In this document: positions 22,501-35,254 of the stretch, piece after piece
Layout: each line of letters starts with the position of its first letter
Numbering within the stretch: position 1 is the stretch's first letter
NCBI GenBank assembly: GCA_037043455.1
Contig: JAWPHD010000230.1
Span: 372,001-436,000 of the forward strand
Source: Cyrtodaria siliqua
Lineage: Eukaryota; Mollusca; Bivalvia; Adapedonta; Hiatellidae
Length of the DNA stretch: 64,000 nucleotides
Direction: 5' to 3'
The notes under the pieces: generated by a model
Told to the model about the DNA's origin: nothing
Database searches by the model: none
Seen by the model: only the letters and a program-made list of their open reading frames with translations
Program-made: the position numbers and the translations under genes

Positions 22501-25500
22501 AAAAGAGTTGTTTCCCTTGAAAAATTACAGTTACCTCCCCTGAAAAAAAAGAGCTATTTCCCCTGAAAAAAACGGAGTTACCTCCCCTGAAAAAAAAGAG
22601 TTGCTTCCCTTGAAAAAATCGAGTTACTTCCCCTGAAAAAAACAGAGTTACTTCCCTTGAAAAATCGAGTTAACTTCCCCTGAAAAATTACAGTTACCTC
22701 CCCTGAAAAAAAGAGTTATTTCCCTTGAAAAAATCGAGTTACCTCCCCTGAAAAAAACTGAGTTACCTCCCCTGAAAAAAAGAGAGTTGTTTCTCTTGAA
22801 AAATTACAGTTACCTCCCCTGAAAAAAAAAGAGTTATTTCCCTTGAAAAAATCGAGTTACCTCCCCTGAAAAAAACTGAGTTACCTCCCCTGAAAAAAAA
22901 GAGTTGTTTCCCTTGAAAAATCGAGTTACTTCCCCTGAAAAAAACTGAGTTACCTCCCCTGAAAAAAAAAGAGTTGTTTCCCTTGAAAAAATCGAGTTAC
23001 CTCCCCTGAAAAAAACTGAGTTACCTCCCCTGATAAAAAAGAGTTGTTTCCCTTGAAAAATTACAGTTACCTCCCCTGAAAAAAAAGAGAGTTATTTCCC
23101 TTGAAAAAATCGAGTTACCTCCCCTGAAAAAAACTGAGTTACCTCCCCTGAAAAAAAAGAGTTGTTTCCCTTGAAAAATTACAGTTATCTCCCCTGAAAA
23201 AAAAGAGTTGCTTCCCTTGAAAAAATCGAGTTACCTCCCCTGAAAAAAAAGAGTTGCTTCCTTTGAAAAAATCGAGTTACCTCCCCTGAAAAAAAAGAGT
23301 TGCTTCCTTTGAAAAAATCGAGTTACCTCCCCTGAAAAAAACAGAGTTACTTCCCTTGAAAAATCGAGTTACTTCCCCTGAACAATTACAGTTACCTCCC
23401 CTGAAAAAAAGAGTTATTTCCCTTGAAAAAATCGAGTTACCTCCCCTGAAAAAAACTGAGTTACCTCCCCTGAAAAAAAAGAGTTGTTTCCCTTGAAAAA
23501 TTACAGTGACCTCCCTTGAAAAAAAAGAGAGTTATTTCCCTTGAAAAAATCGAGTTACCTCCCCTGAAAAAAACTGAGTTACCTCCCCTGAAAAAAAAGA
23601 GTTGTTTCCCTTGAAAAATCGAGTTACTTCCCCTGAAAAAAACTGAGTTACCTCCCCTGAAAAAAAAAGAGTTGTTTCCCTTGAAAAAATCGAGTTACCT
23701 CCCCTGTAAAAAAATGAGTTACCTCCCCTGAAAAAAAAGAGTTGTTTCCCTTGAAAAATCGAGTTACTTCCCCTGAAAAAAACTGAGTTACCTCCCCTGA
23801 AAAAAAAAGAGTTGTTTCCCTTGAAAAAATCGAGTTACCTCCCCTGTAAAAAAATGAGTTACCTCCCCTGATAAAAAAGAGTTGTTTCCCTTGAAAAATT
23901 ACAGTTACCTCCCCTGAAAAAAAAGAGAGTTATTTCCCTTGAAAAAATCGAGTTACCTCCCCTGAAAAAAACTGAGTTACCTCCCCTAAAAAAAAGAGAG
24001 TTGTTTCCCTTGAAAAATTACAGTTATCTCCCCTGAAAAAAAAGAGTTATTTCCCCTGAAAAAAACTGAGTTACCTCCCCTGAAAAAAAAAGAGTTGTTT
24101 CCCTTGAAAAATTACAGTTACCTCCCCTGAAAAAAAAGAGCTATTTCCCCTGAAAAAAACGGAGTTACCTCCCCTGAAAAAAAAGAGTTGCTTCCCTTGA
24201 AAAAATCGAGTTACTTCCCCTGAAAAAAACAGAGTTACTTCCCTTGAAAAATCGAGTTAACTTCCCCTGAAAAATTACAGTTACCTCCCCTGAAAAAAAG
24301 AGTTATTTCCCTTGAAAAAATCGAGTTACCTCCCCTGAAAAAAACTGAGTTACCTCCCCTGAAAAAAAGAGAGTTGTTTCTCTTGAAAAATTACAGTTAC
24401 CTCCCCTGAAAAAAAAAGAGTTATTTCCCTTGAAAAAATCGAGTTACCTCCCCTGAAAAAAACTGAGTTACCTCCCCTGAAAAAAAAGAGTTGTTTCCCT
24501 TGAAAAATCGAGTTACTTCCCCTGAAAAAAACTGAGTTACCTCCCCTGAAAAAAAAAGAGTTGTTTCCCTTGAAAAAATCGAGTTACCTCCCCTGAAAAA
24601 AACTGAGTTACCTCCCCTGATAAAAAAGAGTTGTTTCCCTTGAAAAATTACAGTTACCTCCCCTGAAAAAAAAGAAAGTTATTTCCCTTGAAAAAATCGA
24701 GTTACCTCCCCTGAAAAAAACTGAGTTACCTCCCCTGATAAAAAAGAGTTGTTTCCCTTGAAAAAATCGAGTTACCTCCCCTGAAAAAAACTGAGTTACC
24801 TCCCCTGATAAAAAAGAGTTGTTTCCCTTGAAAAATTACAGTTACCTCCCCTGAAAAAAAAGAGAGTTATTTCCCTTGAAAAAATTCGAGTTACCTCCCC
24901 TGAAAAAAAAGAGAGTTGTTTCCCTTGAAAAAATTGAGTTACCTCCCCTGAAAAAAACTGAGTTACCTCCCCTGCAAAAAAAAGAGTTGTTTCCCTTGAA
25001 AAAATTGAGTTACCTCCCCTGAAAAAAACTGAGTTACCTCCCCTGCAAAAAAAAAGAGTTGTTTCCCTTGAAAAAATCGAGTTACCTCCCCTGTAAAAAA
25101 ATGAGTTACCTCCCCTGATAAAAAAGAGTTGTTTCCCTTGAAAAATTACAGTTACCTCCCCTGAAAAAAAAGAGAGTTATTTCCCTTGAAAAAATCGAGT
25201 TACCTCCCCTGAAAAAAACTGAGTTACCTCCCCTAAAAAAAAGAGAGTTGTTTCCCTTGAAAAATTACAGTTATCTCCCCTGAAAAAAAAGAGTTATTTC
25301 CCCTGAAAAAAACTGAGTTACCTCCCCTGAAAAAAAGAGAGTTGTTTCCCTTGAAAAAAATCGAGTTACCTCCCCTGAAAAAAACTGAGTTACCTCCCCT
25401 AAAAAAAAGAGAGTTGTTTCCCTTGAAAAATTACAGTTATCTCCCCTGAAAAAAAAGAGTTATTTCCCCTGAAAAAAACTGAGTTACCTCCCCTGAAAAA

Positions 25501-28500
25501 AAGAGAGTTGTTTCCCTTGAAAAATTACAGTTACCTCCCCTGAAAAAAAAGAGAGTTATTTCCCTTGAAAAAAATCGAGTTACCTCCCCTGAAAAAAAAG
25601 AGAGTTGTTTCCCTTGAAAAAATTGAGTTACCTCCCCTGAAAAAAACTGAGTTACCTCCCCTGCAAAAAAAAGAGTTGTTTCCCTTGAAAAATTACAGTT
25701 ACCTCCCCTGAAAAAAAAAGAGTTACCTCCCCTGAAAAAAAGAGAGTTATTTCCCTTGAAAAAAATCGAGTTACCTCCCCTGAAAAAAAAGAGAGTTGTT
25801 TCCCTTGAAAAAATTGAGTTACCTCCCCTGAAAAAAACTGAGTTACCTCCCCTGAAAAAAAAAGAGTTACCTCCCCTGAAAAAAGAGTTATTTCCCTTGA
25901 AAAAAATCGAGTTACCTCCCCTGAAAAAAAATGAGTTACCTCCCCTGAAAAAAAGAGAGTTGTTTCCCTTGAAAAATTACAGTTACCTCCCCTGAAAAAA
26001 AAAGAGTTATTTCCCTTGAAAAAATCGAGTTACCTCCCCTGAAAAAAACTGAGTTACCTCCCCTAAAAAAAAGAGAGTTGTTTCCCTTGAAAAATTACAG
26101 TTATCTCCCCTGAAAAAAAAGAGTTATTTCCCCTGAAAAAAACTGAGTTACCTCCCCTGAAAAAAAGAGAGTTGTTTCCCTTGAAAAATTACAGTTACCT
26201 CCCCTGAAAAAAAAGAGAGTTATTTCCCTTGAAAAAAATCGAGTTACCTCCCCTGAAAAAAAAGAGAGTTGTTTCTCTTGAAAAAATTGAGTTACCTCCC
26301 CTGAAAAAAACTGAGTTACCTCCCCTGCAAAAAAAAGAGTTGTTTCCCTTGAAAAATTACAGTTACCTCCCCTGAAAAAAAAAGAGTTACCTCCCCTGAA
26401 AAAAGAGTTATTTCCCTTGAAAAAAATCGAGTTACCTCCCCTGAAAAAAAATGAGTTACCTCCCCTGAAAAAAAGAGAGTTGTTTCCCTTGAAAAATTAC
26501 AGTTACTTCCCCTGAAAAAAAAAGAGTTATTTCCCTTGAAAAAAATCGAGTTACCTCCCCTGAAAAAAACTGAGTTACCTCCCCTAAAAAAAAGAGAGTT
26601 GTTTCCCTTGAAAAATTACAGTTATCTCCCCTGAAAAAAAAGAGTTATTTCCCCTGAAAAAAACTGAGTTACCTCCCCTGAAAAAAAGAGAGTTGTTTCC
26701 CTTGAAAAAAATCGAGTTACCTCCCCTGAAAAAAACTGAGTTACCTCCCCTGAAAAAAAAGAGTTGTTTCCCTTGAAAAATTACAGTTACCTCCCCTGAA
26801 AAAAAAAGAGTTATTTCCCTTGAAAAAATCGAGTTACCTCCCCTGAAAAAAAAAGAGTTGTTTCCCTTGAAGAAAAACGAGTTACCTCCCCTGAAAAAAA
26901 CTGAGTTACCTCCCCTGAAAAAAAAGAGTTTTTTCCCTTGAAAAAATCGAGTTACCTCCCCTGAAAAAAAAGAGTTGTTTCCCTTGAAAAAATCGAGTTA
27001 CCTCCCCTGAAAAAAACTGAGTTACCTCCCCTGAAAAAAAGAAGAGTTGTGTTTCCCTTGAAAAATTACAGTTACCTCCCCTGAAAAAAAAAGAGTTATT
27101 TCCCCTGAAAAAAACTGAGTTACCTCCCCTGAAAAAAAGAAGAGTTGTGTTTCCCTTGAAAAATTACAGTTACCTCCCCTGAAAAAAAAAGAGTTATTTC
27201 CCCTGAAAAAAACTGAGTTACCTCCCCTGAAAAAAAAGAGTTGTTTCCCTTGAAAAATCGAGTTACTTCCCCTGAAAAAACTGAGTTACCTCCCCTGAAA
27301 AAAAAAGAGTTGTTTCCCTTGAAAAAATCGAGTTACCTCCCCTGAAAAAAACTGAGTTACCTCTCCTGAAAAAAAAAGAGTTGTTTTCCTTGAAAAAATC
27401 GAGTTACCTCCCCTGAAAAAAACTGAGTTACCTCCCCTGAAAAAAAAGAGTTGTTTCCCTTGAAAAATTACAGTTATCTCCCCTGAAAAAAAAGAGTTGC
27501 TTCCCTTGAAAAAATCGAGTTACCTCCCCCCCTGAAAAAAAAGAGTTGCTTCCTTGAAAAAATCGAGTTACCTCCCCTGAAAAAAAAGAGTTGCTTCCTT
27601 TGAAAAAATCGAGTTACCTCCCCTGAAAAAAACAGAGTTACTTCCCTTGAAAAATCGAGTTACTTCCCCTGAACAATTACAGTTACCTCCCCTGAAAAAA
27701 AGAGTTATTTCCCTTGAAAAATCGAGTTACCTCCCTGAAAAAAACAGAGTTACCTCCCCTGAAAAAAAAGAGTTATTTCCCCTGAAAAAAACTGAGTTAC
27801 CTCCCCTGAAAAAAAGAGTTGTTTCCCTTGAAAAAATCGAGTTACCTCTCCTGAAAAAAACTGAGTTACTCCCCTGAAAAAAAGAAGAGTTGTTTCCCTT
27901 GAAAAATTAGTTACCTCCCCTGAAAAAAAGAGTTATTTTCCTTGAAAAAAATCGAGTTACCTCCCCTGAAAAAACTGAGTTACTTCCCTTGAAAAATCGA
28001 GTTATTTCCCCTGAAAAAAATGAGTTATTTCCCTTGAAAAAATCGAGTTACCTCCCCTGAAAAAAACTGAGTTACCTCCCCTGAAAAAAAAGAGTTGTTT
28101 CCCTTGAAAAATTACAGTTACCTCCCCTGAAAAAAAAGAGAGTTATTTCCCTTGAAAAAAATCGAACCTCCCCTGAAAAAAAGAGAGTTGTTTCCCTTGA
28201 AATAATTGAGTTACCTCCCCTGAAAAAAACTGAGTTACCTCCCCTGCAAAAAAAAGAGTTACCTCCCCTGAAAAAAGAGTTATTTCCCTTGAAAAAAATC
28301 GAGTTACCTCCCCTGAAAAAAAATGAGTTACCTCCCCTGAAAAAAAGAGAGTTGTTTCCCTTGAAAAATTACAGTTACCTCCCCTGAAAAAAAAAGAGTT
28401 ATTTCCCTTGAAAAATTAGTTACCTCCCCTGAAAAAAAGAGTTATTTTCCTTGAAAAAAATCGAGTTACCTCCCCTGAAAAAACTGAGTTACTTCCCTTG

Positions 28501-31470
28501 AAAAATCGAGTTATTACCCCTGAAAAAAATGAGTTATTTCCCTTGAAAAAATCGAGTTACCTCCCCTGAAAAAAACTGAGTTACCTCCCCTGAAAAAAAA
28601 GAGTTGTTTCCCTTGAAAAATTACAGTTACCTCCCCTGAAAAAAAAGAGAGTTATTTCCCTTGAAAAAAATCGAGTTACCTCCCCTGAAAAAAAAGAGAG
28701 TTGTTTCCCTTGAAAAAATTGAGTTACCTCCCCTGAAAAAAACTGAGTTACCTCCCCTGCAAAAAAAAGAGTTGTTTCCCTTGAAAAATTACAGTTACCT
28801 CCCCTGAAAAAAAAAGAGTTACCTCCCCTGAAAAAAGAGTTATTTCCCTTGAAAAAAATCGAGTTACCTCCCCTGAAAAAAAATGAGTTACCTCCCCTGA
28901 AAAAAAGAGAGTTGTTTCCCTTGAAAAATTACAGTTACCTCCCCTGAAAAAAAAAGAGTTATTTCCCTTGAAAAATTACAGTTACCTCCCCTGAAAAAAA
29001 AAGAGTTATTTCCCTTGAAAAAATCGAGTTACCTCCCCTGAAAAAAACTGAGTTACCTCCCCTAAAAAAAAGAGAGTTGTTTCCCTTGAAAAATTACAGT
29101 TATCTCCCCTGAAAAAAAAGAGTTATTTCCCCTGAAAAAAACTGAGTTATCTCCCCTGAAAAAAAGAGAGTTGTTTCCCTTGAAAAGAATCGAGTTACCT
29201 CCCCTGAAAAAAACTGAGTTACCTCCCCTGAAAAAAAGAGTTGTTTCCCTTGAAAAATTACAGTTACCTCCCCTGAAAAAAAAAGAGTTATTTCCCTTGA
29301 AAAAATCGAGTTACCTCCCCTGAAAAAAAAAGAGTTGTTTCCCTTGAAAAAATCGAGTTACCTCCCCTGAAAAAAACTGAGTTACCTCCCCTGAAAAAAA
29401 GAGAGTTGTTTCCCTTGAAAAAATCGAGTTACCTCCCCTGAAAAAAACTGAGTTACCTCCCCTGAAAAAAAGAAGAGTTGTGTTTCCCTTGAAAAATTAC
29501 AGTTACCTCCCCTGAAAAAAAGAAGAGTTATTTCCCCTGAAAAAAACTGAGTTACCTCCCCTGAAAAAAAGAAGAGTTGTGTTTCCCTTGAAAAATTACA
29601 GTTACCTCCCCTGAAAAAAAAAGAGTTATTTCCCCTGAAAAAAACTGAGTTACCTCTCCTGAAAAAAAAAGAGTTGTTTTCCTTGAAAAAATCGAGTTAC
29701 CTCCCCTGAAAAAAACTGAGTTACCTCCCCTGAAAAAAAAGAGTTGTTTCCCTTGAAAAATTACAGTTATCTCCCCTGAAAAAAAAGAGTTGCTTCCCTT
29801 GAAAAAATCGAGTTACCTCCCCTGAAAAAAAAGAGTTGCTTCCTTTGAAAAAATCGAGTTACCTCCCCTGAAAAAAAAGAGTTGCTTCCTTTGAAAAAAT
29901 CGAGTTACCTCCCCTGAAAAAAACAGAGTTACTTCCCTTGAAAAATCGAGTTACTTCCCCTGAACAATTACAGTTACCTCCCCTGAAAAAAAGAGTTATT
30001 TCCCTTGAAAAAATCGAGTTACCTCCCCTGAAAAAAACAGAGTTACCTCCCCTGAAAAAAAAGAGTTATTTCCCCTGAAAAAAACTGAGTTACCTCCCCT
30101 GAAAAAAAGAGTTGTTTCCCTTGAAAAAATCGAGTTACCTCTCCTGAAAAAAACTGAGTTACTCCCCTGAAAAAAAAGAGTTGCTTCCTTTGAAAAAATC
30201 GAGTTACCTCCCCTGAAAAAAACAGAGTTACTTCCCTTGAAAAATCGAGTTACTTCCCCTGAACAATTACAGTTACCTCCCCTGAAAAAAAGAGTTATTT
30301 CCCTTGAAAAAAATCGAGTTACCTCCCCTGAAAAAAACAGAGTTACCTCCCCTGAAAAAAAAGAGTTATTTCCCCTGAAAAAAACTGAGTTACCTCCCCT
30401 GAAAAAAAGAGTTGTTTCCCTTGAAAAAATCGAGTTACCTCTCCTGAAAAAAACTGAGTTACTCCCCTGAAAAAAAGAAGAGTTGTTTCCCTTGAAAAAT
30501 TAGTTACCTCCCCTGAAAAAAAGAGTTATTTTCCTTGAAAAAAATCGAGTTACCTCCCCTGAAAAAACTGAGTTACTTCCCTTGAAAAATCGAGTTATTT
30601 CCCCTGAAAAAAATGAGTTATTTCCCTTGAAAAAATCGAGTTACCTCCCGTGAAAAAAACTGAGTTACCTCCCCTAAAAAAAACTAAGTAACATCCCCTG
30701 AAAAAAACTGAGTTACCTCCCCTGAAAAAAAAGAGTTGTTTCCCTTGAAAAAATCGAGTTACCTCTCCTGAAAAAAACTGAGTTACTTCCCGTGAAAAAT
30801 CGAGTTACTTCCCCAGAAAAAAACTGAGTTACCTCCCCTGGAAAAAAGAGTTGATTCCCTTGGAAAATTACAGTTACCTCCCCTGAAAAAAAAAAAGAGT
30901 TATTTCCCTTGAAAAATTACAGTTACCTCCCCTGAAAAACAAGAGTTTTTTCGCTTGAAAAAATCGAGTTACCTCCCCTGAAAAAAAACAGAGTTACTTC
31001 CCTTGAAAAATCGAGTTACTTCCCCTGAAAAAAACTGAGTTACCTCCCCTAAAAAAACTGATTTACCTCCCCTGAAAAAAAAGACTTGTTTCCCTTGGAA
31101 AATTACAGTTACCTCCCCTGAAAAAAAAGAGTTATTTCCCTTCAAAAAAATCGAGTTACCTCCCCTAAAAAAAAATGAGTTACTTCCCTTGAAAAATCGA
31201 ATTACTTCCCCTGAAAAAAATGAGTTATTTCCCTTGAAAAAATCGAGTTACCTCCCCTGAAAAAAACTGAGTTACCTCCCCTGAAAAAAAGAGTTATTTC
31301 CCTTGAAACATTACAGTTACCTCCCCTGGAAAAAAAGAGTTATTTCCCCTGAAAAAAAGAGTTATTTCCCTTGAAAAATTAGTTACCTCCCCTGAAAAAA
31401 AAGAGTTATTTCCCCTGAAAAAAACAGAGTTACCTCCCCTGAAAAAAAGAAGAGTTGTTTCCCTTGAAAC
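19541..31470. repeat. ~11.9-kb satellite of ~24-bp units
   Basis: Roughly 480 units alternating between GAGTTACCTCCCCTGAAAAA-type and GAGTTGTTTCCCTTGAAAAA-type, with A-tract length variation and small inserts (GA, CT, AC). Purines and pyrimidines segregate strongly: CTCCCC blocks alternate with A runs. Longer blocks recur. The rare variant GAGTTAACTTCCCC appears near 21494, 22667 and 24254, and GAACAATTACAG near 23380, 27670, 29960 and 30258. Small open frames such as 25756-25995 are reiterated ELPPLKK/VVSLEK translations of the array, not genes. Exact length here depends on assembly. Confidence 0.97.
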
Positions 31471-32605
31471 ATTATTTTTAGCCGTGGCGGCCATTTTGAA
31501 TTTCCGGCCGACCTGAAATTTTGCTAGGATCAATATCAAGAGCAACATTCCTGTGAAGTTTCATGAAAATCCGTCAAGTAGTTTCAGAGGAGTAGTCGCT
31601 ACAAGTTTTCATTATATAACTCTATGTAAACAAAGATGGCCGCTGGCAGCCATGTTTAACGTCGAATCAAAATAATGTTTGACTCTGATAACCGTCATGT
31701 CATGCTGATCATTTTACAAAAAGTCCCATATCAATATCACTTATAGTTTCAAGACGTAGTCGCTACAAACTTCTTTTTTAAAAATCTATTTTTAGCTGTG
31801 GCTAAAAATCTTGAATTTCTGGCCGATCTGAAATTTTGCTAGGATCAATTAGACATTAAGAGCAACATTCCTGTAAAGTTTCATGAAAATCTGCCAAGTA
31901 GTTTCAAAGGAGTAGTCGCTACAAGTTTTTACTATATAACTCTATGTAAACAAAGATGGCCGCTGGCAGCCATGTTTAAAGTTGAATCAAAACAATTTTT
32001 GACAAGGACCAACATCATGTCATGCTGATCATTTTAGAAAAAGTCCCATATCAATATCACTTATAGTTTTCAAGAAGTAGTCGCTTCAAACTGGTATTTT
32101 GAAAATTTATTTTTAGCCGTGGCGGCCATCTTGAATTTCCGGCCAACCTGAAATTTTGCTAGGATCAATTAGACATCAAGAGCAACATTCCTGTAAAGTT
32201 TCATGAAAATCCGTCGAGTAGTTTCAGAGAAGTAGTCGCTACAAGTTTTCATTATATAACTCTATGTAAACAAAGATGGCCGCTGGAAGCCATGTTTAAC
32301 GTCGAATCAAAACGATTTTCGACAAGGACCAACATAATGTCATGCTGATCATTTTAGAAAAGTCCCATATCAATATCACTTATAGTTTTCATGAAGTAGT
32401 CGCTACAAACTTGTTTTTTAAAAACCTATTTTTAGATCTGGCGGCCATCTTGGATTTTACATCAACATGAATTTTTGCTAGGATCAACTAGACTTCATGG
32501 GCAACATTTTTGTAAAGTTTCATGAAAATCCATTCAGTAGTTTCAGAGGAGTAGTCGCTACAAAAAAAAGTTGCTGATCTCTGATCAGTAGAGCTAAAAA
32601 CTAGC
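31471..32605 (+). repeat. Box-repeat family B, copy 2, left-truncated
   Basis: Begins mid-box directly after the last satellite unit (ATTATTTTTAGCCGTGGCGG). It continues through about three ~318-bp double boxes to the terminal variant box, then TGATCTCTGATCAGTAGAGC and TAAAAA. GATCAGTAGAG is the inverse of CTCTACTGATC at the family head. The minus-strand frame at 31294-31548 is repeat sequence. Confidence 0.88.
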
Positions 32606-33392
32606 CCAAAAAAGTTTGTGTATCAAAAAACTTTAAAGGGACATAACTCCGCCAAATATATGTAAACCGGAACACTAGGCTTTGTGCTGATCATCCCTGC
32701 AAAGTTTAGTCAAAATCCGGCAAGAGGTTCAGGAGAACTAGTTCAAAGTTTGTGTATTAAAACCTTTAAAGTGCCATAACTCTGCCAAAAGTCATTCAAC
32801 TGGAACACGGCGATGACATGCACAACTAGACCTGGAACTGATCATCCCTAAAAAGTTCCGTTTAAATCCGTCCAGGGGTTCAGGAGAACTAGTTGGGACA
32901 CATTTTTTAAAGGGCCATAACCACCAAAATCATGCAACCAGAACACTGTGACTATGTGTACAACTAGGCTTGGTACTGATGATCCCTGCAAAGTTTCACT
33001 GAAGTCCGGCCAAATGAATTCACTTTCGTCTTCAGGCAATCAGAAAATCAAGGGCCATAACTCCAGTGTAAATGGTCCAATATGGCTGGTTTTCAAACTT
33101 GTCCGAGCTTTCATTGATATTAACAATCTGGTAAAGATTGGTAAAGATCGGATGTAGGCCCTATCGTCTTACTCGTCAGAGCTTTCATTGATATTAAGAA
33201 TCTGTTGAAGTTTGGTAAATATCCGATGAAAAATGAAGTCTCTATCGTCTTAACGAGGTATAAGTTAACGGACGAACGACAGATGACAGGACAACTCGCC
33301 ATCCCATAAGCTCTGCTGGCCCTTGCCATCCCATAAGCTCTGCTGGCCCTTGATAAGCACTGCTGGCCCTTGGCCAGTAGAGCTAAAAAAAA
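32606..33392 (+). repeat. Box-repeat family A array
   Basis: GGGACATAACTCCGCCAAAT and related boxes with GATCATCCCTGCAAAG and CAAAATCCGGCAAGAGGTTC follow at ~150 bp. It ends with AGTTAACGGACGAACGACAG, CATCCCATAAGCTCTGCTGG (twice) and GGCCAGTAGAGCTAAAAA, the standard family A end. Confidence 0.82.
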
Positions 33393-33910
33393 ACAATTTT
33401 TTTTTTCACCCAAGAGAGATTCGTTCCTTACATTCTTAATATTTGCTTAATGTCATTAATAGTGGTGGATGCATATTGTAGTGGAGACTGGGCGACATAT
33501 TTTTGAAATTAGGTCACAGCGACATGATATTCTGCACATGTTAGATGCATATAAGGAACATTGTGATAAAGTTTTGGTGAAATCCTGCTTAAAAGAAGCA
33601 ATATGCGCATGTCGTAGCAAAGGACGTGACCTATATTTTGTCGAAAGTAGGCCACAGCGACCCGAAATTGTGCCCGATATTAGACCCGAAATGTGCCCGA
33701 TATTTGTAAGAAACATTCTGGCAGAGTTCGGTAAAAATCCTTCGAGAAAGAAGAAAGATAAGCATGTCGTAGCGGAGACTAGACGTGACCTATATTTTGT
33801 CGAAAGTAAGTCACAGCGACCCGAAATTGTGTTGTTGGATCCATATAATGAACAGTCTGCTCGAGTTTAGTGAAAATCCTGTAAGTAACGAAGAAGATAT
33901 TAAGAGATGA
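33393..33910 (+). repeat. Box repeat around a 133-codon open frame
   Basis: GTGACCTATATTTTGTCGAA followed by AGT and CACAGCGACCCGAAATTGTG occurs twice (from about 33627 and 33787), with a diverged relative near 33505; ATGTCGTAG introduces two of them. The open frame 33469-33870 translates these repeats (DLYFVES and QRPEIV appear twice) and resembles no known protein. I treat it as repeat, though a repeat-encoded peptide cannot be excluded. Confidence 0.65.
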
Positions 33911-34490
33911 AAATCGGGCGCACAGATGGACTAATGAAATGACACATAAACCCGGACGACATTACGATAGCTAAGTCGAGATCCGTAAACAGGCTCGACA
34001 ATGATATAATCCAAACAATGTAATTTAATATTATCTTTGCAATCACATCTAAACTGGACAGAAAGGCATCTTGTGTTAAATGCTTATCAGAAAATGTCAT
34101 GGAGTCTTGTAAAACAATTCCTTGAGGTGTTGAAATGTCCAACTGGTCAAGAGTTTTCTTGTGCAAACATGCATGAAGTTTTCATGGGTATTTTCAGGAT
34201 ACTGCTAAATTTTAATATCAGCCGGAGGTTTGGAACCGAAAAGACAACAAGAAATGTATGTTTTGACATTTTTTATATAATCATGACTATATAAAAGTTC
34301 TTAAGTAGGCGACAACCACTTCACATACCAGAACAAACAATTGTGTAAAAACGTCAACTGACACATAAAATGATAACGTGAGCTTACTAACCATGATAAC
34401 ACGATTTCTCAGTGAGTTTATACACCTTCAATGATCACACAGTCTAAAATAGAAAATGTTTTACAACAAAATGCATGCTCATGCACTAAA
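33911..34490. other. Intergenic, nothing recognised
   Basis: No gene, repeat or RNA recognised; overlapping short frames on both strands lack support. Confidence 0.5.
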
Positions 34491-35250
34491 CTGAACTGAG
34501 TTTTAAGGCGCACCAACAAATAAAAGGTTATATGGCATCTTACAGGAATGAACGTGCCAGGCGCATCCTCCATTTACATCAAGATAAAATATGGAGGCCT
34601 AGAACCTTCTAAATTCTGTAGTAGACACTCCATTCATGATAGAGCCACGTTTTCATGCTAGCATACACGGTGTAATGATAAAGACCTTGAATAAGCATGA
34701 TAAAAATGAATATGACTGGGGAGCCTGGGTCCTACCCCTCTGCATGTGAGTGTTTGTGAGATTGCAGTGGTTGCATTCTACACCTCATGCACTGAACGTT
34801 TTCACAACTTATATTCAAATAATACAATTTGAGTCCCAAAACAAACTTACTATACATACTAGTGAACGTCAAACTCAATATGTTACTAAAACAGTTGAGT
34901 GGGGATTTTCTTTGCTTTTTTTAATTGTTCGGGGCGCTCGTTTCTGTCCCAAGGTTTTTCAGCATTAACATGAGAAATTTTAATAATACGTACATAAATT
35001 ATGTATCTCTGGAACTGGAATTTTTAGTGGTAAATAAAAATACCTTTGTTTTGAAAATCGATAGAGAAATATAAAAATTGTACAGCTAAAATGCTTTTTG
35101 ATAGGGCTTTTCCCATGTAAATTTTCTCGTTGCTGGGAAAGTTAAGAAATCTCAAATAACTTATATTAACCTTAATCTTTTGCTTGAACACTTTCAGAGT
35201 CTTAATTTACAACACATTATAAGATTAAAACCAGTTTTGGGTAAAACATA
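34491..35250 (-). repeat. ~1-kb interspersed repeat, copy 2 (uninterrupted)
   Basis: Second copy of the repeat at 15311-16460 with the same order of landmarks and no SINE. Both copies run directly into a box-repeat element on the right: family A in copy 1, family D here. Confidence 0.78.
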
Positions 35251-35254
35251 AAAC

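Noticed and set aside
25756..30470. Lys/Leu/Pro-rich repetitive proteins (76-79 residues)
   Set aside because: They are translations of the satellite in whichever frame stays open. No start context, splice sites or conservation.
19541..31470. Repeat-spacer pattern resembling a CRISPR array
   Set aside because: The units have no unique spacers, the array is 12 kb in a eukaryotic context and there are no cas genes. It is a simple satellite.
33469..33870. 133-residue open frame
   Set aside because: It translates copies of a box repeat and resembles no known family; length is explained by the repeat lacking stops.
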